Shown here one piece after another: positions 7,842 through 16,290 of a stretch of DNA of 64,000 nucleotides (within the stretch, counting starts at the first letter, position 1; every line of letters starts with the position of its first letter). A program made the position numbers and the translations under genes. A model generated the notes under the pieces. It had not been told where the DNA came from, made no database searches, and saw only the letters and a program-made list of their open reading frames with translations. This stretch comes from a bacterium (lineage in GTDB: Bacteria; UBA8248), in the NCBI GenBank assembly GCA_022828125.1, contig JAJEJD010000020.1, positions 434,001 through 498,000 on the forward strand, given 5' to 3'.

Positions 7842-10169
7842 ATGCCCGACGGGCGAGGTGGAATCGAAAAACGTCATCACAGCTCCCACTGGGGGGCGTT
7901 CCGGGCGCACGTGCGCGATGGCCGCATGGTGGGCTTCGAGCCGTTCGCCAAGGACCCGGCGCCCTCCCCCATCCTGGAATCGATCCAGGACGCCATCTAC
8001 GACGAAACCCGCATCTCCCAACCGATGATCCGCGCGGGCTGGCTCGAAGGCGGCCCCGGGAAAAACTCCGAAGGACGCGGCGGCGAGCCTTTCGTGCCCG
8101 TCTCCTGGGAGACGGCCCTCGGCCTGGTCGCTGACGAGATAGAGCGCATCAAGACCGAACACGGCAACGAATCCATCTTCGCGGGTTCATACGGCTGGGC
8201 GAGCGCGGGACGCTTCCACCATGCCAATACGCTGCTCAAGAGATTCTTAAACTGCTATGGCGGCTTCACGGATCAGGTGACCACCTACAGCATCGCCGCC
8301 GGTTACATCATCCTCCCCCACGTTCTGGGAGACTACGTCGCCTGTTCGGGCCACATCACGACCTGGGACAGCATCGCGCAAGACACCGGGCTGTTCGTCA
8401 TGTTCGGCGGCGTTCCCGTCAAGAACGCGCAGGTGGCGGCGGGAGGGGCGGGAGAACACTCCCTGGAGACTTGGCTGCAAAGGGCGAAGGCGAACGGGGT
8501 GGATTTCGTGAACGTAAGCCCCCTGGAAGACGATGCGCCCGATTTTCTGGACGCGCAATGGCTCGCCGTGCGGCCCAATACGGACGTGGCGCTCATGCTC
8601 GGCCTCGCGCATACGCTCTGGGAGGAGAATCTGCTCGACAAGGCCTTCCTCGCGCGCTATTGCGTGGGTTTCGAAAAATTCGAAGCCTATCTGGCGGGCG
8701 AAACGGACGGACGGCCCAGGAACGCGGACTGGGCGGCTCCCATCACGGGAATCGGCGCGGACGTCATCCGGAACCTCGCGCGGCGCATGGCGGGCGCGCG
8801 AACCATGCTCAACACGAACTGGTCGCTCCAGCGCGGGGATCATGGCGAGCAGCCGTTCTGGATGACCATCACGCTCGCCGCCATGCTCGGTCATATCGGC
8901 CTGCCCGGCGGGGGGTTCGGCTTCGGCTACGGAAGCATGGGCGGGCGCGGCGAACCGCGCGAGAATATCCCCTCCGTGAAAATGAATTTCGGGAAAAACC
9001 CGACGGGCAGCTTCATCCCCGTCGCCCGCATCGCGGACATGATGCTCCACCCGGGCGAGGAATACGACTTCAACGGCGAACGCCGCACCTATCCGGATAT
9101 CCGCATGGTGTACTGGTGCGGCGGCAATCCCTTCCACCACCACCAGGACTTGAACCGTCTGGTAAAGGCGTGGCGGCGGCCCGAGACCATCGTCGTCCAC
9201 GACCCGTGGTGGACGTCCACGGCGCGCCATGCGGACATCGTGCTGCCCGCCACCACGACGCTCGAGCGCAACGACATCGGCTCGAGTTCGAGGGATCGCT
9301 TCATCCTCGCCATGCACAAGGTGATCGAGCCCGTGGGCGACGCCCGGCACGATTTCGACATCTTCTCGGAACTGGCCGAACGGCTCGGCTTTAAGAGCGC
9401 CTTCACCGAGAACCGCGGCGAAACGGAATGGCTCCGGCACATCTACGAGGAGGCGCGCCAAAAGGCCGCCGCCCAGGGCGTGGTTCTCGACACGTTCGAG
9501 CATTTCTGGGAGACCGGACACACCGAAGTCGCCCCGCCGGAGACGCCGCACGTCTATCTGGCCGATTTCAGGGAAGACCCTGAGAAAAATCCGCTCAAAA
9601 CGCCTTCAGGGAAAATCGAGATATTTTCCGAGCGCATCGAGAGTTTCGGGTACGCCGATTGTCCGCCCCACCCCGCGTGGCTCGAACCCCTCGAATGGCT
9701 GGGAAGCGAAATGGCGGAGAAATTCCCGCTGCACCTGATCTCGAACCAGCCGCGCACGAGACTCCACGGCCAGATGGACAGCGGCTCCACCAGCATCAAG
9801 AGCAAGATTCAAGGCAGGGAACCAGTGTGGATTCACCCCGAAGACGCCGCAGCCAGAGGAATCGCAGGTGGAGACGTCGTGCGAATCTTCAACGAACGGG
9901 GCGCGATTTTAGCAGGCGCCGTCATCACCGAAGGGCTGCTGCCGGGCGTGATCCAGCTCTCCACGGGCGCCTGGTACGACCCGCAGGAGCCGGGGAGAAT
10001 CGGGGCGCTCGACAAGCACGGAAACCCGAACGTCCTGACGCCCGACAAGGGAACCTCCAGCCTGGGCCAGGGCCCGAGCGCGCACAGCGCGCTGGTGGAG
10101 ATGGAGCGCTACGAGGAAGAGCTTCCCGAGATCACGGCATTTCAACCCCCATCCTTCATAGAGGCGTAA
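7842..10169 (+). CDS. Molybdopterin oxidoreductase of the DMSO/TMAO/biotin sulfoxide reductase (BisC) type
   Basis: 775 residues. The ATG was chosen for its upstream GGAGG; 49 earlier in-frame codons have no site. GSYGWASAGRFHHA (residues 115-128) is the box containing the serine ligand to molybdenum in DMSO/TMAO reductases (Ser121 here); RGDHGEQPFW (331-340) and GLPGGGFGFG (353-362) contact the bis-MGD cofactor; the C-terminal third holds a molydopterin-dinucleotide-binding domain (residues ~610-750). No N-terminal 4Fe-4S cysteines and no Tat signal, so it should be cytoplasmic like BisC. It directly abuts the triple-Rid gene (zero spacing). Acts on an S-oxide, N-oxide or a related substrate; needs the MoaD/MoaE products encoded at 41 kb. 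Confidence 0.86.
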   Translation: MPDGRGGIEKRHHSSHWGAFRAHVRDGRMVGFEPFAKDPAPSPILESIQDAIYDETRISQPMIRAGWLEGGPGKNSEGRGGEPFVPVSWETALGLVADEIERIKTEHGNESIFAGSYGWASAGRFHHANTLLKRFLNCYGGFTDQVTTYSIAAGYIILPHVLGDYVACSGHITTWDSIAQDTGLFVMFGGVPVKNAQVAAGGAGEHSLETWLQRAKANGVDFVNVSPLEDDAPDFLDAQWLAVRPNTDVALMLGLAHTLWEENLLDKAFLARYCVGFEKFEAYLAGETDGRPRNADWAAPITGIGADVIRNLARRMAGARTMLNTNWSLQRGDHGEQPFWMTITLAAMLGHIGLPGGGFGFGYGSMGGRGEPRENIPSVKMNFGKNPTGSFIPVARIADMMLHPGEEYDFNGERRTYPDIRMVYWCGGNPFHHHQDLNRLVKAWRRPETIVVHDPWWTSTARHADIVLPATTTLERNDIGSSSRDRFILAMHKVIEPVGDARHDFDIFSELAERLGFKSAFTENRGETEWLRHIYEEARQKAAAQGVVLDTFEHFWETGHTEVAPPETPHVYLADFREDPEKNPLKTPSGKIEIFSERIESFGYADCPPHPAWLEPLEWLGSEMAEKFPLHLISNQPRTRLHGQMDSGSTSIKSKIQGREPVWIHPEDAAARGIAGGDVVRIFNERGAILAGAVITEGLLPGVIQLSTGAWYDPQEPGRIGALDKHGNPNVLTPDKGTSSLGQGPSAHSALVEMERYEEELPEITAFQPPSFIEA

Positions 10170-11561
10170 ATGTCCAAGAAATTCTTTTCAGACCATGCCA
10201 AGTGGCCCCGGTGCGTTTCGGGCGGGCCGTTCCTCTTCTTCAGTGGGCAGATGGGGATGCACCCGAAAACGGGGAACATCTGCACCAGGTACGCCGAAAT
10301 CGGGGACAAGGGACCCGCGCGGACGAAGAACTACCCTTGGGTCGACAAGATCGAAGCGCCCATCGGCGCACAGGCCATCGCGACTTACGAGGGCGTGGGA
10401 GAAACGCTCGATGCGAAAGGCGGGGGACTGGAAAACCTGCTCCGGTTCCATCTCTATCAACTCGACAAGCGTTTTTTCCCGGTGTTCGACAGCATCAGGC
10501 GTCACTACGAGCCGAAAGCCCCGACGCCGAGCACCGCCGTGGGCATGGGCGCGTTCGACCCGGAGAGAACCGTGCGCTTCAACATCGACGCCATCGCGCT
10601 TCATCCCGAGGCGGCGAAGACCCTGGGACAAAGGAAGAAGCATGAAGGCTCGAAGGCGCATTCGGCCGCCGCTCACTTCTCCCACGTCGTGGGTGCTGGG
10701 CCGTACCTATTCGTCGCCGGGCAGATTCCGACGGATACCTCGAAACCCGGCTCCCCCCTCATCCGCAACTATCCCGACATCCCCAAACGGGGGAGATTCC
10801 TCTCCGTCGGCCAGAGCCACGAGGACAGCAGAAACGGCCCCATCGCCGCGCAGACGTGGTTCGTCTACGACCTCATCCGCAAGCACCTGGAAGGCTCCGG
10901 GTCTTCGCTCAAAAACATCCTGAACCTGACCGTTTATCTCGGGGACATGCGCGACTTCCCGACCTTTCACCGGGTTCACGAGCGGTTTTTCCCGAAGGAC
11001 CCGCCCGCCCTCACGGTGATGCAGGTGGCGGAAGTCGGCCACAAGGGGGAGAAAATCGAAATCGAACCGACGGCGCTTATGAACGGCAGCAAGATTAAGC
11101 GCGAGGTGATTCTCGGCGACGATGTTTCCGGTGCGCAAATGAGCCTGGGCGTCGCGGCGGGCGGCGTGCTCTTCCTCTCGAATCTCGTCGGCCTGACCGA
11201 AGACGGCGAGCCGATCAGCAAAAGAAGCGAGCTCAAGGGAGCTTTACGCAGGAGGCTGCCGAAAGCGTCTTCGCCGGCGACGAGAAACGCCGTCTTGCAG
11301 GGACTGGAAATTCTGGATCGCATGGAGAGCGCGATGAAAACAGCGGGCGCCGACATGAGCCGGGTGACGCACCTGACGCTGTTTCTCCAGAACATCTCCC
11401 ACCTGTCGGCGCTAGAACCCCTGTTCAGGAAATACTTCCCGAAACGCAGGCCGGCTTTCACCGCGATTCAGATACCGGAAGTCTCCCCCGTCGCGGGTAC
11501 GGAAGTCTCGATGACGGCCATCGGGTGGATCGGAGACGGCGAGCCTGAGATCGTCGCGTAA
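10170..11561 (+). CDS. Triple-domain Rid (YjgF/YER057c/UK114) protein
   Basis: 463 residues made of three consecutive Rid folds, about residues 8-145, 165-305 and 312-455, each with the LFxSGQ-like opening (FLFFSGQMG, YLFVAGQIP, VLFLSNLVG) and a closing strand pair. Normal Rid proteins have one domain and trimerise, so this chain could form a trimer-like unit alone. The Arg that binds the substrate carboxylate in RidA (P-A-R-S) is replaced in all three: Pro120, Leu281, Phe430. It is therefore probably not a standard enamine/imine deaminase. The ATG follows the molybdoenzyme stop with no gap, so the two are co-expressed. Convergent with the next gene two bases on. Confidence 0.8.
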   Translation: MSKKFFSDHAKWPRCVSGGPFLFFSGQMGMHPKTGNICTRYAEIGDKGPARTKNYPWVDKIEAPIGAQAIATYEGVGETLDAKGGGLENLLRFHLYQLDKRFFPVFDSIRRHYEPKAPTPSTAVGMGAFDPERTVRFNIDAIALHPEAAKTLGQRKKHEGSKAHSAAAHFSHVVGAGPYLFVAGQIPTDTSKPGSPLIRNYPDIPKRGRFLSVGQSHEDSRNGPIAAQTWFVYDLIRKHLEGSGSSLKNILNLTVYLGDMRDFPTFHRVHERFFPKDPPALTVMQVAEVGHKGEKIEIEPTALMNGSKIKREVILGDDVSGAQMSLGVAAGGVLFLSNLVGLTEDGEPISKRSELKGALRRRLPKASSPATRNAVLQGLEILDRMESAMKTAGADMSRVTHLTLFLQNISHLSALEPLFRKYFPKRRPAFTAIQIPEVSPVAGTEVSMTAIGWIGDGEPEIVA

Positions 11562-11563
11562 GG

Positions 11564-12463
11564 CTATTCCGTATCGCAGACCCTGTGTCCGGCGAGGTCT
11601 TCGATGAGGGTGGCGAAGCCGCTGTGGTCCAGCTCGCCGCGGTCCGCCGCCAGAAGCGCCGTGAACATCTGATAGAGCTGCCCCGCCGCCGGTATGGCCA
11701 CGCCCAGGTCCGCTCCCGCCTCCATCGCGAGTCGCAAGTCCTTCCGGTGCAGGCGGAGCCGGAAACCCGGCGGGTATTCGCCCTTCACCAGGTTCGGCCC
11801 GCGCAACTCCAGCACGCGCGACTGCGCGAGGCCGCCGGACAGGGCCGCGATCATCTTTTCGGGATTCACGCCCGCTTTCGCGCCCAGCACGAGCGCCTCG
11901 CTCATCGCGGCGATATGCAGGCCCACCATGATCTGGTTCGCGATCTTCACATACCCGCCGTCACCCACATTCTCGCCCACATGGACGATGGTCTTCCCCA
12001 TGGCCTCGAAGACGGGCAAAGCGTCTTCGAAATCCGCCGCAGCACCGCCCACCATGATCGAGAGCGTGCCCTCCCTGGCGCCTACGTCTCCCCCGCTCAC
12101 GGGAGCGTCGAGCATGCGCACGCCCTTATCCCCCAAGGCCTGAGCCACCTGCTTCGAGACGCCGGGAGCGATCGTGCTCATGTCGATGAAAAGGGAACCC
12201 TCACTTGCGCCTTCGATGACGCCCCCTTCGCCCAGGGCGACCAGTTCGACGTCCGGCGAATCAGGCAGGCAGGTGATGATGACCTCCGCCTTCGAGGCGG
12301 CTTCCGATGCGGACGTGCACACAACCGCGCCCGCCTCTCCCAGTTCCTCCAGCGGGGGCCTGCTGCGGTTGTGAGCGGCCACAGAATGGCCTGCTTTCAG
12401 CAAGTTCAACACCATGGGCTTGCCCATGATGCCGGTTCCGATAAAGGCGACGGATCGGCTCAT
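11564..12463 (-). CDS. Beta-hydroxyacid dehydrogenase (3-hydroxyisobutyrate / tartronate semialdehyde reductase family), copy 1
   Basis: 299 residues. N-terminal Rossmann motif FIGTGIMGKPM, substrate-binding DAPVSGGDVGAREGTL and the catalytic Lys in GGYVKIANQIMVG match the family (HIBADH, GarR, GlxR). Reversibly oxidises a beta-hydroxyacid to a semialdehyde with NAD(P). AGGAGG precedes the ATG. It is the last gene of the five-gene minus-strand operon beginning with the CoA ligase; the gap to the upstream amidase is 108 bases. A paralogue with the same motifs is two genes upstream, so the operon carries two related dehydrogenases. Confidence 0.87.
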   Translation of the reverse strand: MSRSVAFIGTGIMGKPMVLNLLKAGHSVAAHNRSRPPLEELGEAGAVVCTSASEAASKAEVIITCLPDSPDVELVALGEGGVIEGASEGSLFIDMSTIAPGVSKQVAQALGDKGVRMLDAPVSGGDVGAREGTLSIMVGGAAADFEDALPVFEAMGKTIVHVGENVGDGGYVKIANQIMVGLHIAAMSEALVLGAKAGVNPEKMIAALSGGLAQSRVLELRGPNLVKGEYPPGFRLRLHRKDLRLAMEAGADLGVAIPAAGQLYQMFTALLAADRGELDHSGFATLIEDLAGHRVCDTE

Positions 12464-12571
12464 CGTCTAAGCCTCCTATGAGGGTCAATGGACGAAACAA
12501 GACGCGGGACGATTTTCCCGGAGCAATGACTTAAGCCATTTGAGCCTAAACGCTATTCACATCCCGGAAGA

Positions 12572-13909
12572 TTACCCGCCGAGGCGGGACTCCAGCCATC
12601 TCGCCGTCCGGAGCAGCCTGGCGTCGTCTCCCCTGGGACCCACGAGTTGAACGCCGAGCGGCATCCCGTCCGCGCCTTCCAGCAGGGGAAGCGTAACGGC
12701 CGGCGTCCCGCACAGGGTCCAGATGGTGCAAAAAACGGGATTCCCCGTCGCGCCCAGCCCGAGCGGCGCCTGCCCCGGCGCGGGAGGGGTAAGGATGGCG
12801 TCGAACCGCTCAAACGTCTCTCCCAGCAAAGCGTTCAGGGCGGGCACCTTCTCCACCGCCCGGGTGTAATCCACCGCGAGATACTTTTTGCCGCGCTCCA
12901 TCATTTTGCGCAGCAGGTCGCTCAGTTGGTCCCTGCCGCGGTCGTATTCCGTCTCGAAGTTCCGCGCGAGGTTCGATTCCAGGATGATCTGGTGCCACTC
13001 GACTGCGCTGTCAAAGGGCTCGGGAAGTTCGACCTCCTCCACGACCTCCCCGCCCAGACGCGCCGCCAGCTCCTCAAAGGCCGCCTGCGCGTCCTCATCG
13101 GCCTGGTCCCAGACGGGCGTTTTCACGAACGCGAAGCGAGGCGCGACCGGAGGCTCCGAGACTGCGGTTTCCAAAAGCCTGGGGGCCGCGCGATGCCGCA
13201 TATCCGGGTCGCGCGCGTCGAAGACCATCAGCTGATCCCCCAGGAAGGCGACGTCCTCGACCGAGCGCGCGAAAAGGCCCACGTGGTCGATCGGTCTCGA
13301 CTGCGGCAGCATACCGTAGCGTGAAATCGTTCCGTGCGTGGGCTTGAAGCCGCAGACGCCGCAATAAGAGGCGGGCCTGATGGTCGATCCGTTCGTCTGG
13401 CTCCCCACAGCTACAGGAATCATGCGGGAGGCGACGGCGGCGGCGGAACCGCTCGACGAACCGCCGGGCGTGCGGTTCGGATCGTGGGGATTCTTCGTCT
13501 TGCCGGGATGATAGACGGCGAATTCCGTCGTCACAGTCTTGCCCATGATGACGGCGCCCGCGTTCTTGAGCAGGGATACGAGCGCGGCGTCCTCGGTGGG
13601 CCGGCGGCCCGCGTGAAGGGGCGAGCCGTTCTCGGTCGGCAACTCGGCGGTGTCGATGATGTCCTTGATCCCGACGGGTACCCCGTGGAAAGGCCCCAAG
13701 GCCTTCCCTTCCCCTCTGGCGAGGTCGGCTTCCCTCGCCTGCCTCAAGGCGAACTCCTTGTCCAAATGCTCCCAGGCCCCGATTTGCTCTTCACACTCCT
13801 CGATTCGGGCAAGGCACGCCCCGACGAGCTCCTCCGAGGTCAATTCGCCCTCGCGTATCGCTTCCGCGGCGCGAAGGGCGCTCATATGAGCAGGATTCAT
13901 CTCCTCCAT
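12572..13909 (-). CDS. Amidase signature family hydrolase, second copy
   Basis: 445 residues from an ATG with GGAGG nine bases upstream. Catalytic Lys in VGIKDIIDTAELPT, serine cluster GGSSSGSAAAV and nucleophile in SQTNGSTIRPASYCGV are all present. Related to, but clearly different from, the amidase at 4-5.4 kb. It sits between the two beta-hydroxyacid dehydrogenases, so the amide-containing substrate is probably upstream of, or parallel to, a hydroxyacid step. No small GatC-like partner is seen beside it. Cytoplasmic; substrate unknown. Confidence 0.88.
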   Translation of the reverse strand: MEEMNPAHMSALRAAEAIREGELTSEELVGACLARIEECEEQIGAWEHLDKEFALRQAREADLARGEGKALGPFHGVPVGIKDIIDTAELPTENGSPLHAGRRPTEDAALVSLLKNAGAVIMGKTVTTEFAVYHPGKTKNPHDPNRTPGGSSSGSAAAVASRMIPVAVGSQTNGSTIRPASYCGVCGFKPTHGTISRYGMLPQSRPIDHVGLFARSVEDVAFLGDQLMVFDARDPDMRHRAAPRLLETAVSEPPVAPRFAFVKTPVWDQADEDAQAAFEELAARLGGEVVEEVELPEPFDSAVEWHQIILESNLARNFETEYDRGRDQLSDLLRKMMERGKKYLAVDYTRAVEKVPALNALLGETFERFDAILTPPAPGQAPLGLGATGNPVFCTIWTLCGTPAVTLPLLEGADGMPLGVQLVGPRGDDARLLRTARWLESRLGG

Positions 13910-13970
13910 CAAACAATTCCTCCCATCAGGGGCCTTCGTCGTCTGGTGTTTTTCCGGGATTCATCGCTCA

Positions 13971-14867
13971 TCAGGGACGCTCCGCCGCGCCCGTCAACAT
14001 GGCCACCGCGGCGAAATCCAGATCCCCCAGGCCGTCGCGCGAAGCCATGCGGTAGACCTGGTTCGCCGCTGCGCCGGTGGGGCACGGAATCCCGAGGGAC
14101 ATGAGAGCCAAAACGGCCAGGGACATGTCCTTGAGCATCAAGTCCACCGTGAAGCCGGCCTCGAAATCCTTGCTCGAAGGCGCGCCCTCGATGAGATCGG
14201 GACACGGCGGGTCTTTTTCCATCACCCAGCTCCCGCCGCTGCTCGTGCGGATCACCTCGTGGAGAATCTTCGTGTCCACGCCGGACGCCTTGCCCATGGC
14301 GAACGCCTCCGCCGCCGCCACCATAGTGACGCCCGCGATGAGATTGTTGCAGAGCTTCGCGACCTGCCCCGCGCCGTACCCCCCGACGTGGATGATGTTC
14401 TTCCCCATCAGCGCCAGGACGGGCTGCACCGTCTCGAACGCCTCCTTCGGGCCGCCGACCATGATGGTGAGGCTCGCCGCCTCAGCACCCATCACCCCGC
14501 CCGATACGGGCGCATCGAGCGCCACCGCCCCGCGCTCCGCCGCCTCGGCGGCGAGCTTTCGGCTCTGATCGGGCTCGATGGTGGAGAGGTCGACCAGCAA
14601 GCCGCCCTCGCCGACTGCTTCCATGAGGCCGCCCTCGCCCAGGTAGACGTCTTCCACCTCGGCTCCCGTGGGCAGGGAGGTGAGCACGATCTCGCACGTA
14701 GCGGCGAGTTCCGCAGGACCGGACGCCTCGACGGCGCCATTTGACACGGCGCGCTCCACGGATTCGCGAACGACGTCCACCACGCCCACTTCATGGCCCG
14801 CCTTGAGGAGATGCGGCACCATACGGCCGCCCATCGCCCCCACGCCTACAAAACCCAATCGCTTCAT
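13971..14867 (-). CDS. Beta-hydroxyacid dehydrogenase (3-hydroxyisobutyrate dehydrogenase family), copy 2
   Basis: 298 residues. Motifs: FVGVGAMGGRMV dinucleotide-binding turn, LDAPVSGGVMGAEAASL substrate loop and catalytic Lys in GAGQVAKLCNNLIAG. The C-terminal all-helical domain is complete. GGAGG is seven bases before the ATG. Third gene of the CoA-ligase operon. Compared with copy 1, the substrate-pocket region differs, and copy 2 carries extra residues around SSGGSWVMEKDPPCP, so the two probably act on different hydroxyacids or in opposite directions. Confidence 0.87.
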   Translation of the reverse strand: MKRLGFVGVGAMGGRMVPHLLKAGHEVGVVDVVRESVERAVSNGAVEASGPAELAATCEIVLTSLPTGAEVEDVYLGEGGLMEAVGEGGLLVDLSTIEPDQSRKLAAEAAERGAVALDAPVSGGVMGAEAASLTIMVGGPKEAFETVQPVLALMGKNIIHVGGYGAGQVAKLCNNLIAGVTMVAAAEAFAMGKASGVDTKILHEVIRTSSGGSWVMEKDPPCPDLIEGAPSSKDFEAGFTVDLMLKDMSLAVLALMSLGIPCPTGAAANQVYRMASRDGLGDLDFAAVAMLTGAAERP

Positions 14868-14907
14868 CAGATATCCTCCACGAAAAATTTTCTCATTTTG
14901 ATCTATC

Positions 14908-16290
14908 TTAACCTTCCCCCGATATAAATTCCTCCGCCACCGCGCACAGGAATCCCTCCCTGAAGGCGGGCGCGAGAAGGGTCATCCCGATGGGCAGCCC
15001 GTTCGCATAAAACCCGTTCGGGACGGCGACGGCGCATAAATCCAGGAGATTCACGAAATTCGTATACATCCCCAGATTCGCGTTCAAGGTGATGGGGTCG
15101 GCATTCACCTCGTCTATCTTGTAGGCCGTGGGTGCCGTGGGAACCAACATAAAATCAATATCTTCCCATACTATTCTCACATCGCGCTTTAATTCTTTCA
15201 GGCGATAGAAGGCCTTGAAGGCGTCGACCGCCGAATACCCGGCGGCGCCGGAAATCAACTCTCTGGTGACGGGATGGAGGGCTTCGGGCTTTTCTCCAAA
15301 AAACGCTTCAATCGCCGCCAGCCGTTCCGCCACCCAAGGGCCGCCGTACAGGAGTTTCGCCGCCTCGAAAAAAGGCGAGAAATCGACCTCCTGAACTGCC
15401 GCGCCCATCCCGGAGAGACGCTCGATTCCCCGCTCGTAGGCGCTTTGCGCCTCATCATCTCCCAGGAAATCCCTTTGCCCGGGCAGAGGAACGCCCGCCT
15501 TCAGCCCACCCGGCAAGTCGGCGGCCATTTGCAGGGACGCTCCCGCCGGAAGAGCGCGGCTGTAAGCGTCCTCATCCAGGACGGCCATCGTCTCGAGGGC
15601 GCAAAGCGCATCCGCAGCCTCGAGAGCAAAGACCGAGACGCAATCGAGCGTGCGGCAGGCGGGAACCACGCCCCGCGTGCTCACCAGCCCCCGTGAGGGT
15701 TTCAAACCCACGATGTTGTTGAACCCCGCGGGCACCCGGCCCGAGCCCGCCGTGTCCGTGCCGAGGGCGAAACTCACAAGACCCGACGCGACGGCCACGG
15801 CGGAACCCGAACTCGAACCACCCGGTATGTAATCGGGGTGAAACGGGTTCCGCGCCACGCCATAAGGCGTGCGCGTACCGACGAGGCCGGTTGCGAACTG
15901 ATCCAGGTTCGTCTTGCCGACGAAAATCGCCCCGGCATCCAGCAGAAGCTCCACGCAGGGAGCGCTCTCTTCCGGCGTATAAGCGTATTCGGGACACGCC
16001 GCCGTCGTCGGAACGCCGGCCACGTCGATGTTGTCCTTGACCGCAAAGGGAACGCCGTATAGGGGGAGTACCCCCGCATCCGCCCTGCGGGCTTCGAGTT
16101 CTTGCGCGCGCACGAGCAAATTACTCTCAGATTCGACGTGAATCCACACCCCGTCCCCACCGCGCGCGGCGATCCGCTCACAAACCTCATGAACAACACC
16201 CACCGGCGTGCGCTCACCCGAGGAATACGCTGCCTTAAGGCGTGAGAACCTCATCTCTTTCGCGTAAGGCGCTGCACCCGGCTTCATCAT
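14908..16290 (-). CDS. Allophanate hydrolase (AtzF)-type amidase domain protein
   Basis: 460 residues. Start is the first of two adjacent ATGs, overlapping the CoA-ligase stop (ATGA), with GGTGG just upstream. The triad is Lys85 (FAVKDNIDV), serines 159-161 (GGSSSGSAVAV) and Ser183 (GTDTAGSGRVPAGFNN); the last block with NNIVGLKPSRG is characteristic of allophanate hydrolases rather than GatA. Full-length AtzF has a further C-terminal decarboxylating domain that is missing here, so it may release ammonia from allophanate or hydrolyse another dicarbonyl amide. Co-translated with the ligase. Confidence 0.8.
   Translation of the reverse strand: MMKPGAAPYAKEMRFSRLKAAYSSGERTPVGVVHEVCERIAARGGDGVWIHVESESNLLVRAQELEARRADAGVLPLYGVPFAVKDNIDVAGVPTTAACPEYAYTPEESAPCVELLLDAGAIFVGKTNLDQFATGLVGTRTPYGVARNPFHPDYIPGGSSSGSAVAVASGLVSFALGTDTAGSGRVPAGFNNIVGLKPSRGLVSTRGVVPACRTLDCVSVFALEAADALCALETMAVLDEDAYSRALPAGASLQMAADLPGGLKAGVPLPGQRDFLGDDEAQSAYERGIERLSGMGAAVQEVDFSPFFEAAKLLYGGPWVAERLAAIEAFFGEKPEALHPVTRELISGAAGYSAVDAFKAFYRLKELKRDVRIVWEDIDFMLVPTAPTAYKIDEVNADPITLNANLGMYTNFVNLLDLCAVAVPNGFYANGLPIGMTLLAPAFREGFLCAVAEEFISGEG

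Noticed and set aside
8247-9551. A 434-codon minus-strand frame inside the molybdoenzyme gene
   Set aside because: Shadow of a confident coding frame; no recognisable domain or binding site.
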